DNA of 64,000 bases from Leptospira tipperaryensis (lineage in GTDB: Bacteria; Spirochaetota; Leptospiria; Leptospirales; Leptospiraceae). The position numbers and the translations under genes are program-made. The notes beneath the pieces were generated by a model, which was not told the origin of the DNA, did not search any database, and saw only the letters and a list, made by a program, of their open reading frames with translations. Position 1 is the first letter of the stretch. Each line of letters begins with the position of its first letter. Positions 46,188-54,616 of the stretch are shown here, piece after piece. The stretch spans positions 124,001 through 188,000 of the forward strand of contig NZ_CP015218.1 in NCBI RefSeq assembly GCF_001729245.1, written 5' to 3'.

Positions 46188-46615
46188 TGAGCTTCTACCT
46201 GCATTTGTCTGAGCTTACCGCCTAACCAGGCCGATGGGGGGCCGGTCACGATGAGAGAGATCGGATACCAAATCGGACCGAGATTGTAGTTCATGGCAGC
46301 GATCGCTCCGATGGTGCTGAGGATCAATCCGATTCCGCCTAAGATGAGCGCGTGACGCATCGGATGTTTAGGAGCGAAGAACGCCGTGATATAGCAGCCT
46401 AAAACTCCGTAGACTAATCGATAAGACAAAGCAAGCGCGTTTAAGCCGTTGTCAAACATGGGTTCTCCCCAGGGAGGATAAATATTCAGAACGTGTAATA
46501 TTTGATCGGTTCCCAAGGAAGTGATAAAGATCGTCAAAAGACCGATAAAGACTGCGCCTATGCTCTTTAGAATATGAATAAAGAATATATTTTTATTTTC
46601 TAATGTACTTGTCAT
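46184..46615 (-). CDS. Small membrane protein in ArsR operon
   Basis: About 143 residues with four predicted membrane helices (about 13-35, 60-80, 85-105, 110-135). The frame extends further upstream, but that part is read from another gene in a different frame, and the ATG at 46615 is the sensible start. Function unknown; such proteins are often found with SRPBCC and ArsR genes. It is third in the operon, lies 11 bp after the SRPBCC gene and overlaps the VOC gene by 4 bp. Confidence 0.75.
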   Translation of the reverse strand: MTSTLENKNIFFIHILKSIGAVFIGLLTIFITSLGTDQILHVLNIYPPWGEPMFDNGLNALALSYRLVYGVLGCYITAFFAPKHPMRHALILGGIGLILSTIGAIAAMNYNLGPIWYPISLIVTGPPSAWLGGKLRQMQVEAQ

Positions 46616-46626
46616 TTGGGTTTTCC

Positions 46627-47115
46627 TTAAATTTGTGTGGACGAAAGAACTTCGTCGAGTCTCGCGTAACTCATCGCAACTCCACCTTCCATAGGAGAGT
46701 GTACGACGGAATCCCTTGCTTCCACAGATTCGTATTTCATCGTCGCCGTCATAAATGTCTTTCCGTCCTTTTCGATCAGGACGGTAGTGATCAGAGATTC
46801 TCCGGAATACCAAGTCTCGTCAAAAACTTCGGTGTGAACGATCCTTTCCGGTTTTTGAATTTCTTGATAGACTCCGCCCATTCCCATAATTCTTCCGTCT
46901 TCGTGTCTCCAAACATAACGATACTTACCGCCGACCCTAAGATCGATTTCGCAAACATCCATAGACCAACCAGGCGGACCCAAAAGCCAACGTCTGACGA
47001 AATCCGGTTTTGTGAAGGTTTCAAAAACCGTCTTGCGAGGCGCGTCGAATTCGCGGGTCATGACGATTTCCAGATCTCCTTTCGGAATCAGTTTTAGATT
47101 TCCGGTAATATTCAT
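46627..47115 (-). CDS. SRPBCC/AHSA1-domain protein
   Basis: Protein of 162 residues with the AHSA1-like START/SRPBCC fold: an N-terminal strand LEIVMTREFDAPRKTVFETFT, a PDFVRRWLLGPPGW helix region, SMDVCEIDLRVGGKYRYVWR and the closing helix. The cavity probably binds a small hydrophobic ligand; the ligand is unknown. AGGAG lies 7 nt before its ATG, which overlaps the ArsR stop by 4 bp (ATGA). Regulation is through the ArsR protein and the palindrome at 47481-47522. Confidence 0.9.
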   Translation of the reverse strand: MNITGNLKLIPKGDLEIVMTREFDAPRKTVFETFTKPDFVRRWLLGPPGWSMDVCEIDLRVGGKYRYVWRHEDGRIMGMGGVYQEIQKPERIVHTEVFDETWYSGESLITTVLIEKDGKTFMTATMKYESVEARDSVVHSPMEGGVAMSYARLDEVLSSTQI

Positions 47116-47486
47116 TGGGTTCTCCTGAATGTATTTGTTTTCTTCTTCTTTGTCTTGAGTTCTTCTAAAAGAACGTCGAGTTGTTCAAAACTTCCTTCCC
47201 AGAACTTGCGATATTTTTCCAGCCAATCAAACGCTTCTGCAAGAGGTTTGGCGTGAATTCTTCTCGGTCGTTTCTGTGCCTCTCGTCCTCTTGAAATCAA
47301 ACCCGCTTGTTCCAACACCTTGAGATGTTTTGAGATCGCGGGTTGACTCATCGCAAACGGCTTGGCTAACTCCATTACGGAAGTTTCTCCCGCAGCCAAA
47401 CGGGCAAGGATCGCGCGTCGAGTAGGGTCGGAAAGCGCCGCAAACGTAACGTCCAGACGATTAGAAGTTTCAAGTGTAGAATTCAT
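47112..47486 (-). CDS. ArsR-family repressor
   Basis: Protein of 124 residues with a winged helix-turn-helix (about 15-90): DPTRRAILARLAAGETSVMELAKPFAMSQPAISKHLKVLEQAGLI. It lacks the cysteine metal site (ELCVCD) of metal-sensing members, so it belongs to the group that accompanies SRPBCC genes. It is first in a four-gene operon with 4-bp overlaps. Its own start codon lies inside a large inverted repeat (47481-47522), the expected operator for autorepression. Confidence 0.92.
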   Translation of the reverse strand: MNSTLETSNRLDVTFAALSDPTRRAILARLAAGETSVMELAKPFAMSQPAISKHLKVLEQAGLISRGREAQKRPRRIHAKPLAEAFDWLEKYRKFWEGSFEQLDVLLEELKTKKKKTNTFRRTQ

Positions 47487-47522
47487 TCTTTATATAACTA
47501 TTAGGTTATATAAAGAATGAAT
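47481..47522. promoter_or_regulatory. Large inverted repeat over the ArsR gene start
   Basis: ATTCATTCTTTATATAAC (47481-47498) and GTTATATAAAGAATGAAT (47505-47522) are perfect 18-bp arms around a 6-bp spacer TATTAG. The inner core resembles the ATATAAC-N-GTTATAT type sites of ArsR repressors that control SRPBCC genes. It covers the start codon at 47484-47486 and -10-like sequences on both strands. Confidence 0.75.
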
Positions 47523-47673
47523 AGCAAGCCTTTTTTGATTCGGAGGGCATTTTTTAAAAGAATTTGAATTCTTCTTTGATTTGTCTGTCACAGACGGACT
47601 TCGTCCAACGTCTTCTCTTTCAAGAAGCGGGACGAATCCAATAAAACGTTCCGAATATTAATAGGACTTGGTT

Positions 47674-48291
47674 ATGACGATCAAAAAAATTCACTATATT
47701 TCGGGGCTTACGCTCGCCGTCTTTATCGGACTTCATCTTTTCAATCACTTTATGAGCTTTTGGGGACCGGCGGCTCATATCTCTACGATGGAGAATCTAC
47801 GTCTTTTGTATCGAAACCCAATTGTGGAAACCTTGCTTCTTTTGGCTGCGTTGACTCAGATCGTTTCGGGAATCCGATTGTTTCTTGAAAAGCGAAAGGA
47901 CGTTTCCAGCTTTTTTGATCGCTTGCAGATCGCAACGGGTTTGTATCTCGCGTTATTTTTGATCATCCATTTGAGTGCGGTGTTGACCGGCAGATTTGTT
48001 TTGCATCTGGATACGAACTTCTATTTCGGGGCGGCGGGATTGAATACGTTTCCGTATAACATCTTTTTTATTCCTTACTATTCTTCGGCTGTGATTTCAA
48101 TTTTTGGTCACGTTTCGGCGGTTCACAGAAATAAAATGAAACGTTCGGTTTTGGGAGCTTCTCCAGGGCAACAAGCCGTCTGGATTTTGATTTCCGGAAT
48201 TATTCTTGCGGGAATTCTGAACTACGGTCTTACAAATCGTTACAAAGGTTTTGAGATACCGAAAGAATACAAGGTATTGACCGGAAATTAG
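47674..48291 (+). CDS. Multi-pass membrane protein, possible cytochrome b-like fold
   Basis: About 205 residues with five predicted membrane helices. His residues lie at helix faces (KKIHYISG, GLHLFNHF, IIHLSAVL, FGHVSAVHR), a spacing that resembles the succinate dehydrogenase/fumarate reductase cytochrome b superfamily, in which such residues bind haem. No partner subunit gene lies nearby, so its function is uncertain. The ATG at 47674 has AGGA at 9 nt; a TTG two codons upstream is the alternative. A strong terminator follows. Confidence 0.7.
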   Translation: MTIKKIHYISGLTLAVFIGLHLFNHFMSFWGPAAHISTMENLRLLYRNPIVETLLLLAALTQIVSGIRLFLEKRKDVSSFFDRLQIATGLYLALFLIIHLSAVLTGRFVLHLDTNFYFGAAGLNTFPYNIFFIPYYSSAVISIFGHVSAVHRNKMKRSVLGASPGQQAVWILISGIILAGILNYGLTNRYKGFEIPKEYKVLTGN

Positions 48292-48354
48292 GATCGATTG
48301 TTAAACGAAGAGAAAGGCTCAAAGTTTTCTCTCTACACGGACTCCTTGTTATTC

Positions 48355-48392
48355 AGTCTCATGCTAATTTTTTGTAGCATGAGACTTTTTTT
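48355..48392 (+). terminator. Strong Rho-independent terminator
   Basis: AGTCTCATGCTA (48355-48366) pairs perfectly with TAGCATGAGACT (48375-48386) around an 8-nt loop and is followed by a run of seven T. It ends the membrane protein gene at 47674-48291. Confidence 0.9.
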
Positions 48393-48431
48393 ATTTGAGT
48401 TCCTACTTCTTATGAGGATTCGATTCTAAGA

Positions 48432-48838
48432 TCATTCTTTTGTCAATGCGACGGTCGTTTCTTTGTTCCACTGGGTCGGTTCGTGACCGTAGATGACTTT
48501 TACGTTTGGATACGCCAGGGAAAAGGAACGCATTCTCCGGATCGAATCCAAACTTTTCTTTTTGTCCACAACCGCACCCGAGTGATTTCATTTTCAAATC
48601 CCGCTCTGAGATGAGAAGAATCAAACGTAAACAAAAAAGCACCCGAGGTCGTATTGAGTAAAACGGCGATTTCACCTTCCGTATGTCTGTGAGCCGATAG
48701 AATCCATACGGACCCGTCTCCAAAAAGATCATAAGACTTTCCTAATATCGGCATTTCTTGAAATTTGTCTTTGGAAAGAATGGAAAGATCAAAGTCTACT
48801 TCGAGGATCTGCGATACTTCGGAAAAAGGACTCCTGAG
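48432..48838 (-). pseudogene. Metallo-beta-lactamase-fold hydrolase remnant
   Basis: The minus strand encodes the C-terminal half of an MBL-fold hydrolase of the lactonase-like group: SYDLFGDGSVWILS, then a damaged GHT motif that reads HRHTEGE, a TFDSSHL segment, and in another frame AYPNVKVIYGHEPTQW near the end. The two parts are joined by a frameshift near 48587-48591, where one base appears missing before a G-rich stretch. The N-terminal half with the HxHxDH zinc motif is absent. Its right end runs into the Crp remnant on the other strand, pointing to a deletion. Confidence 0.8.
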
Positions 48839-49144
48839 TTAGCTTGGCTCTTTGCGGAAGAATGTTCGAGGAGGGAGTACGCGCGCTACGGGATTGCATT
48901 TACCAGCGTAAGACAAAGGCTCGTACGTCATCTGCTCTTGAATGCGATAAGTCAAGAATCTCCTCCCTTTCGTTCGGTAAAAATGTTTCAGCAGGATCTG
49001 GCGGACTCAATAGGCACTGTAAGAGAAGTTGTAGTTCGAGAATTAAGAAGTCTCAAAAAGGAAGGATTGATCGCAAGCTCCAAAGGAAGAATCGAAATCG
49101 TTCGACCGGGAGATTTGCTCGTTCTTTCGGAAGAATCAAGCTGA
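48758..49144 (+). pseudogene. Truncated Crp/Fnr regulator
   Basis: The frame encodes only the C-terminal half of a Crp/Fnr protein: the dimerisation helix (PELAWLFAEECSRRE) and winged helix-turn-helix (FQQDLADSIGTVREVVVRELRSLKKEGLI). The cyclic-nucleotide-like sensor barrel is missing. Residues before about 24 come from sequence that on the other strand encodes the MBL remnant. A free DNA-binding domain could in principle still be made from a TTG start, but no promoter or binding site was seen. Its terminator at 49171-49211 is intact. Confidence 0.75.
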
Positions 49145-49170
49145 CTCGAAGAATTCAAATTCTTCCGTAG

Positions 49171-49211
49171 AATGAATGTATTTTTAGTAAGAGGAAATAC
49201 ATTCATTTTTT
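49171..49211 (+). terminator. Rho-independent terminator of the Crp remnant
   Basis: AATGAATGTATTT (49171-49183) pairs perfectly with AAATACATTCATT (49195-49207) around an 11-nt loop, followed by TTTT. It is oriented for the plus strand. Confidence 0.85.
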
Positions 49212-49217
49212 CTAAAT

Positions 49218-49592
49218 CTATTTTTTAGAAATCAAACTCCGAGTATCGAAATATACTTCGTTTCTCGTGATCTTATCGTCCTTGACTTCGACGATGTCCA
49301 TTCCGTATTCTATAATTTCGGTTTCTTTCGTGGGAATGACCGCTTTCCATTTGAGTAAAAATCCTCTTTCATTCGGAAAGATTTCTTCGTGAGTCCATTT
49401 CCAATTCGGGTTGTTTCGGAGTAAAATTTTAAAGTAGGGAAGAATTTTTCCATGTCCTTTGAATCCTTTCTTCGCGGTCGGATCAAGATAGAATGCGTCT
49501 TCCGCGTAAAATAAAATCAGACGTTCCGGTTGATTGCCTGTCCAAGCGGATAACCAACGAATACAAAAGTCTTCTGCTTCCTTAAAATTCAT
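49218..49592 (-). CDS. SnoaL/NTF2-like protein
   Basis: Protein of 124 residues with the NTF2-like layout: an N-terminal helix (EAEDFCIRWLSAWTGNQPERLILFYAED), the segment FYLDPTAKKGFKGHGKILPYF, which is typical of SnoaL-like proteins, and four strands to the end. No catalytic assignment is possible. It lies 53 bp downstream of the RHH repressor gene on the same strand, so it may be co-transcribed with it and under its control. Confidence 0.8.
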   Translation of the reverse strand: MNFKEAEDFCIRWLSAWTGNQPERLILFYAEDAFYLDPTAKKGFKGHGKILPYFKILLRNNPNWKWTHEEIFPNERGFLLKWKAVIPTKETEIIEYGMDIVEVKDDKITRNEVYFDTRSLISKK

Positions 49593-49645
49593 GCCCCATT
49601 CTTCCTCGTTAAAAATAAATTAGATTCTTATATCCTCTTGGTGAT

Positions 49646-49894
49646 TCAATCCGTTTTTCGAGTCTTTTGAAGACCGATTTTCGTTTTGATTTTACCGAGA
49701 CGGCGCAGATGGAGTCCGACCGCTAAGCGAACGATCGCCGAAGCTTTGATCTCATACTCATTAGCCAGATGATCGATTTCTTTCCACCAAAACTCGGGAA
49801 GACCGACGGATCTTCGTTCCAGAGGAGCATCGGGATCGATTCTTGGTTGTCCCGCGCGACGAACTTCGTTTCGTTTAATTTTCTTCTTAATCAC
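49646..49894 (-). CDS. Ribbon-helix-helix (CopG-like) DNA-binding protein
   Basis: Protein of 82 residues. A basic N-terminus is followed by a short strand (RRSVGLPEFWW) and two helices (KEIDHLANEYEIKASAIVRLAVGLHLRRL), the ribbon-helix-helix pattern of CopG/Arc repressors. The start is GTG at 49894 with no ribosome binding site, and the predicted transcript start is only a few bases upstream, so translation may be leaderless or nearly so. A palindrome within its promoter (49902-49930) suggests autorepression. No toxin partner is evident; the next gene is SnoaL-like. Confidence 0.7.
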   Translation of the reverse strand: MIKKKIKRNEVRRAGQPRIDPDAPLERRSVGLPEFWWKEIDHLANEYEIKASAIVRLAVGLHLRRLGKIKTKIGLQKTRKTD

Positions 49895-49901
49895 TTCAAA
49901 G

Positions 49902-49930
49902 AATATAATAACCGGTTATTGTATTGTCAA
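49902..49930 (-). promoter_or_regulatory. Promoter with palindromic operator for the RHH gene
   Basis: On the minus strand a consensus -35 TTGACA (49925-49930) and a -10 TATATT (49902-49907) are 17 bp apart. The spacer contains the perfect 14-bp palindrome AATAACCGGTTATT (49907-49920), extendable to 24 bp with one mismatched pair. An RHH dimer bound here would block the promoter. Confidence 0.75.
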
Positions 49931-50004
49931 TCGATTTCAAATTAAGATTGACCGAACCATCGAAGAAGGCGGAGGTTTGGAAAAAGAATTGGGAGTAGGT
50001 AAGT

Positions 50005-50421
50005 ATGATCGGAAAAATTCTCTTATGGATCGTTTTCTTTGCGTTCGGTATTCTCGCTTTTGTAACGGAACAAAACCACGGAACATTTGTAGTAAACGGT
50101 TTCTTAGAAGAGGGGAAATACGTAGTATGGTTCGTTTTTATTTGCTTTCTTCTGTATACAATCTATTGCAGTTGGCGTGAGAATATAATTCATAGTATTA
50201 GAAAAATGTTAAAGTTACACTGGGCGAGACAGATCGGGATCGATCTCTATCTAGGACTTGCCGTTTCTTTGTTTTTTATCTATTTAAACGAGGGTTCGAT
50301 TTGGATGGTCCTTTTTTGGCTGGTTCCTACGATCTTATACGCAAACTTAGCGATCTTATTCTATTTGGCGATTCATTACGAAATGATTGTAAATCGATTT
50401 CTATCCTCTATTCTGAATTGA
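50005..50421 (+). CDS. Small membrane protein
   Basis: Protein of 138 residues with four predicted membrane helices (about 3-22, 38-57, 78-95, 100-125). I recognise no family. It has a GGAG-type ribosome binding site region before the ATG. It is divergent from the RHH gene, with 110 bp between the starts, so the RHH operator could also affect it. Confidence 0.6.
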   Translation: MIGKILLWIVFFAFGILAFVTEQNHGTFVVNGFLEEGKYVVWFVFICFLLYTIYCSWRENIIHSIRKMLKLHWARQIGIDLYLGLAVSLFFIYLNEGSIWMVLFWLVPTILYANLAILFYLAIHYEMIVNRFLSSILN

Positions 50422-50910
50422 CTTAAAAGAGAAACAAAAAGTTTTCCTTAGAATTTGAAAGCGGGGACGACTCTGAGAATGGCTCTTTGATTGAAGTGGA
50501 GATACGTAGAATTTTACTCGTGATTTTCATTTTCGTTCGGCAATAAAGACGTGCTAAAATAAGCGATAAAATCAAATTTTATTTTGATATGAATTTATAA
50601 AAAAACAGAATCGGTTTCAAGATGTTCATTCTTTTGTCAAGTCGGCATCAATTTCACTTTGTAAGAGTGCCCGCGACTTCAAAATTGTGCTTCCTGTAAA
50701 GTCAGGACGCCGAATCGACATCGGATGTGATAAAAATATTCTTAAAAAGAATTCTTTTCAAAACCGCTTTTGATCTGCGTATCCTAAGACAAATCTTTCA
50801 TTTTCGAATTCGATACTTTTTCGGAGAGAATTAATATTTCTTTTTTATCGAGCAAAAATGCAATTCTACCTAAGAGATCCTTAGTCTCGATCAGATCGAG
50901 GGAGTTAAAG
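50422..50910. other. Gene-free region with a possible minus-strand gene remnant
   Basis: 489 bp. On the minus strand, 50784-50920 encodes a protein-like segment ([20 protein letters not shown] and so on) that continues into the diguanylate cyclase gene region in the opposite sense, where it is no longer protein-like. It may be a leftover 3' end of a lost gene. No other gene, terminator or clear promoter was found. Confidence 0.35.
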
Positions 50911-52503
50911 TTGCTACGAAAGTATCGAATCCACAAAGATAAAGAAAAGATAAAAATCAAAAAGAGAATTCTATTTTTGATTTTTGCGGTCATACCACTT
51001 CTCATGTTTATGATTCTCATCTACGAGACTCAAAGGTTAGAGAGTGATCTTTATCGAATCGTTGGAATGAGGGCGCGCGCGATGCAGGACTACCTTCACC
51101 GCGTGAGTAATCAGAGTCGGGCCCTAGGGTTGTCGGTCACGGATTACATGGTTTATCACGAAGATTCCGCTCCCAATTCTCATATTCTTAAAAAGATGAA
51201 AGACTTTCCAACTCTCAATCGTTTTGGAATTTCAATAAATAAAGATTCCGAAAATGACGCGGCGTATGCGGGAACTCTCACGGCGGTAGGATCGATTCAT
51301 AAAGTAAATTCTTCACTGATAAGGGAAATCGAAGCGGTTCTGAGTTTAGGCGGGCAGTTTGAAACTCTCGCCGAAAAACAGACCGAAGTCGTGTGGGTCT
51401 ATTATCTTTCCGCTCAACAATTTCTTTACTTTACTCCGAAGGTCGGAAAAGCGGAGCATTTTCATTTTACGGACGAACTCTATGTGCGTCCGTTTTGGGT
51501 TCAAGCCGAACCGAAAGCCAATCCGGAAAAACGTCAGATCATAACCGAACTCTACGACGATATCAATGGAAAGGGATTGATGATTACGATCGCAGAGCCT
51601 GTGTATTATCATGATAAATTTATAGGTGTAGCATCGATCGATATCAGTTTGGATACGATGAAACAAATTCTCGAAACCGGGGACGTTATCGGAGAAAGTA
51701 TGCTCATCGACGAACATAGGCACGTGATCGCGAAAACCGGAAAAGACGATCTTCAGGATTTACAAAAGATTCAAATTCCTGAGATTCCTTCGGAAATACT
51801 ATCTAGAAAAGATCATACGTATTGGGCATCCTTTGAAGTTAAGGTCGGCGACGTCTATCTCGTCCACAGAATCGAAGTAATCGATTTCATTCTTTACATC
51901 TTAAAAAGTTTACTTCCGATTTGGGGACTTGTCTGCGCTTTGGCGGTCGTTTTGGTTTTGTATCTTCAGCTTCGGTCTTCCATCGAACAAATTTCAACTT
52001 TGATTCATACGGATCCTTTGACTGGCATTTCCAATCGAAGAGGATTTCTTAAATTAGCGCAGAAGTCTCTCGCAATCAGCAGCCGTCACGGACAAACCTG
52101 GACGATTTTGATGGTCGACATAGACCATTTCAAATCCGTGAACGATCAATACGGCCACGATGAAGGAGATAAGATTCTCGTAAGAGTCGCACAGATCTTG
52201 AGTTCTTGCGTTCGACAAACGGATGCTGTCTGTCGTTGGGGCGGGGAAGAATTTGCAGTTTTTCTTTTTGGAGCGAATCCTGAAGATTCGATCAACATTG
52301 CGGAGCACTTACGAAAAGAAGTTGAGAATAAGGTAGTTCTTCAAAATGGAAATTCGGTGACCTTAAGCATTGGGATCTCGGAAGGAAGGGGAGGAAAACA
52401 CGGTTTGGAAGAATCTTTTTCTCACGCAGACCAAGCCCTCTATCGAGCCAAGAGCACCGGACGCAATCGGGTCTGTGTTTTTGATCCCATACATTCTTTT
52501 TGA
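50911..52503 (+). CDS. Membrane diguanylate cyclase with PDC sensor
   Basis: Protein of 530 residues. Two membrane helices (about 20-40 and 325-350) enclose a periplasmic double-PDC/Cache-type domain. The C-terminal GGDEF domain has the catalytic GGEEF (about residue 445) and an inhibitory-site RxxD (RQTD) five residues before it, so it should make c-di-GMP and be product-inhibited. The start is TTG with a strong GGGAG 7 nt upstream. A phosphodiesterase gene at 56593 could oppose it. A weak hairpin (52586-52623) follows. Confidence 0.93.
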   Translation: MLRKYRIHKDKEKIKIKKRILFLIFAVIPLLMFMILIYETQRLESDLYRIVGMRARAMQDYLHRVSNQSRALGLSVTDYMVYHEDSAPNSHILKKMKDFPTLNRFGISINKDSENDAAYAGTLTAVGSIHKVNSSLIREIEAVLSLGGQFETLAEKQTEVVWVYYLSAQQFLYFTPKVGKAEHFHFTDELYVRPFWVQAEPKANPEKRQIITELYDDINGKGLMITIAEPVYYHDKFIGVASIDISLDTMKQILETGDVIGESMLIDEHRHVIAKTGKDDLQDLQKIQIPEIPSEILSRKDHTYWASFEVKVGDVYLVHRIEVIDFILYILKSLLPIWGLVCALAVVLVLYLQLRSSIEQISTLIHTDPLTGISNRRGFLKLAQKSLAISSRHGQTWTILMVDIDHFKSVNDQYGHDEGDKILVRVAQILSSCVRQTDAVCRWGGEEFAVFLFGANPEDSINIAEHLRKEVENKVVLQNGNSVTLSIGISEGRGGKHGLEESFSHADQALYRAKSTGRNRVCVFDPIHSF

Positions 52504-52585
52504 TTCAGATTATATCCTGGAGTGATAAGAACTCTAAGATGAGTTATGCTTTCTATCGTAGAAGGGAACTCACTCTATTGTACTG

Positions 52586-52623
52586 GTCTATCTGGTTGAC
52601 AGTAAGACGTTAGCCAGATAGAC
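52586..52623 (+). terminator. Hairpin downstream of the diguanylate cyclase gene
   Basis: GTCTATCTGG (52586-52595) pairs perfectly with CCAGATAGAC (52614-52623) around an 18-nt loop, and is followed by AATTTTC. It is probably the terminator of the gene ending at 52503, although the U-tract is short. Confidence 0.55.
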
Positions 52624-52765
52624 AATTTTCAAACTCATTGATCTTTTTCAAAAAATCCATTCTTCCTAAAATCATCGTTTTCACTTCGTGATCCGAAGAA
52701 CAGATGCAGAGTTGAAAAGAATAAATCCTTCCAACTCGCATATTCTTTGTTAATTGAATTCATCT

Positions 52766-52922
52766 TATAACGAGAAGGGATCTTCATCCAATTCTAGTTT
52801 AGAATCATCTTTGTTGATAGTTTACTAACTTGAACTGTCAATCAATCAGCTCCTATATCTCCATAGATAACCCTGTATCTATTTGGCCAATTTGCATTCA
52901 TTGGCCAGGTAGATATTTTTTT
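52766..52922 (+). ncRNA. Candidate small RNA with strong terminator
   Basis: In a 728-bp gene-free gap, a strong Rho-independent terminator stands at 52876-52922: TATCTATTTGGCCAA pairs with TTGGCCAGGTAGATA (two G-U pairs, 10-nt loop) and is followed by seven T. It is 373 nt past the diguanylate cyclase stop, beyond another hairpin. A possible promoter (TTCTTT 52743-52748, 17 bp, TATAAC 52766-52771) would give an RNA of about 140 nt. No coding frame fits. The -35 is poor, so the RNA is only a candidate; the terminator is secure. Confidence 0.4.
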
Positions 52923-53231
52923 AGGCTCGATTCTTTTTACAATTCAGATCGTTTCTAAAATTCTGTTGAGATTTTCTTTGCAGTCTTTCTAAAAGAGATC
53001 TCCGTTCTGAATCGGTTTCGGTTTCGAATTCTAATCTTGATTCCCATTCAAAACGTTTGAGTTATCGTCCTATAAAGCCGATTTGTTCGTTTTAAAATTT
53101 TTGTAGGAACTGCAACGAGGTTTTTTCTAAAGATAAACATGGTTTATCCATTTGAAAAATAGAAATCGGATATAAAAACCTAAGAATCTAGCTTTTATAT
53201 CCGAAAGAAGTTAAAATTATTTTGTTCGACT
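52923..53231. other. Gene-free region before the 7TM-AraC gene end
   Basis: About 309 bp after the terminator at 52922. AT-rich, with several direct and inverted scraps but no convincing gene, promoter or terminator. It contains the 3' flank of the minus-strand 7TM-AraC gene. Confidence 0.4.
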
Positions 53232-54380
53232 TCAATTTTGTGAGTTGATCAATTTCCGAAATTCGCGAGGAGACTTCCCGGTAAATTTGACGCAGGCACG
53301 ATGAAAAGAAGACGCCGAGTTGAACCCGCATTCCAAGGCGATCTGTAAAAGATTCATGTGAGATTTGTTTCTCAGATTTCTTTTTACGTCCTCGATTCGA
53401 TTCATGTTTAAAAAATCGGCAAACTTCATAGACATGTGTTTGTTGATATAATACGAAGCCTGATGTGTAGAAAGACCAAGATAGGAAGCAAAGTCCGGTA
53501 GTCTCAATTCTTCATCCGCATAACCCCGGATTTCTAAGAATGTATGAACTCTTTCTTCGATCTTACTCAGCTCCACACCTTCTAAAATATTTCGGCTCGT
53601 TTCGGAAAGCGATTCTTCCTCGATGAGAAAGGGTGCGGGTTCATCCGAGAAATCCTGCAAAAGAAGAATTTCGTCTTCTTCCCATTCTCCATTGACTTTG
53701 CTGAAAAGAACAGGGTAGATTCTTTCGATCAAGGTCACGTAAGCCAACATGATTCCTGGAATGAGTTCCGAAAACAGAAGCATTTTTGTGGATTGCAAAA
53801 TCGTTCCCGTAAAATCCAGAAACAAAGAAATCGAGATCATAAAACTGACAAAGGGGAAATGGAAGAATACTGGCTCTTTTCCTGTTTTTTTAATCGTATA
53901 ACACGACCAGACGAAAGTATAGAACATGATACAAATTCCAATACCGTCACATAGACAGATGTAGACAACACTCGGCAGCGCAAAGGAAAGCGCGATGACA
54001 ATGGGAAGAATTCCAAGCAATCGTTTACAATAGAACCACGGGTTTTCTAATTCTCCCAGTATGAATTTCATACAAATGAGAACCGCGGAACTTGCGTAGA
54101 GAACGAGTCCGAAATAAAACCCTAAAAAGATAGGATCTTTCAGAAGCCTTGGATCCGTTTCCTGCGGAAAGAGGATCTTGTTGTTCGCCATCAAAAAAAT
54201 GCTGACGCTTAGTAAAATGGTCCCGTACGCTTTGTTGAATTCGTTTTCTTTCCCTCCGTAAAATCTGGAAATGGCCATGATCATTCCCGTCCCAACCCCT
54301 GCCGCGTGCGTGTAAAACAAATTTACTTCCGAAAAGACGGCAAAGGACATGATATCCGATAGGGTATTCAAGTTAAACAT
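53232..54380 (-). CDS. 7TM membrane protein with AraC DNA-binding domain
   Basis: About 382 residues. Six or seven membrane helices fill residues 1-235, and an AraC helix-turn-helix domain lies at about 285-380 ([19 protein letters not shown], then [29 protein letters not shown]). Such one-component regulators are common in Leptospira and may bind DNA while anchored in the membrane. The start at the ATG at 54380 has AGGAGG at 8 nt; a GTG three codons upstream is an alternative. A paralogue lies next to it at 54617. Confidence 0.9.
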   Translation of the reverse strand: MFNLNTLSDIMSFAVFSEVNLFYTHAAGVGTGMIMAISRFYGGKENEFNKAYGTILLSVSIFLMANNKILFPQETDPRLLKDPIFLGFYFGLVLYASSAVLICMKFILGELENPWFYCKRLLGILPIVIALSFALPSVVYICLCDGIGICIMFYTFVWSCYTIKKTGKEPVFFHFPFVSFMISISLFLDFTGTILQSTKMLLFSELIPGIMLAYVTLIERIYPVLFSKVNGEWEEDEILLLQDFSDEPAPFLIEEESLSETSRNILEGVELSKIEERVHTFLEIRGYADEELRLPDFASYLGLSTHQASYYINKHMSMKFADFLNMNRIEDVKRNLRNKSHMNLLQIALECGFNSASSFHRACVKFTGKSPREFRKLINSQN

Positions 54381-54616
54381 TCGATGCACCTCCTCTTTTA
54401 TTTTTAAACATTAGCTTCCCAAAGTTTAACGCCCTTTGCGCTAAGATGCATCGGCAAATATAATTGAAAATTGTTGAAATTATAAAAATCAGAATATTCT
54501 ATTTTAGAATTTAATTTAATCGGAAGTGAATTCCATAAATTATAGACTCGGAAGGTTTTTTTACCGTTTCCGGGAAAGGAAAGATTCGACCGGAAAGAAA
54601 ATGTCCTGAAGAATTC

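Noticed and set aside
46616..46813. N-terminal extension of the small membrane protein frame
   Set aside because: This part overlaps the SRPBCC gene in another frame and is not hydrophobic; the ATG at 46615 fits the operon spacing.
48403..48732. 109-codon minus-strand frame
   Set aside because: It is a shadow of the frameshifted MBL-fold remnant; only the third frame gives the conserved YPNVKVIYGHEPTQW end.
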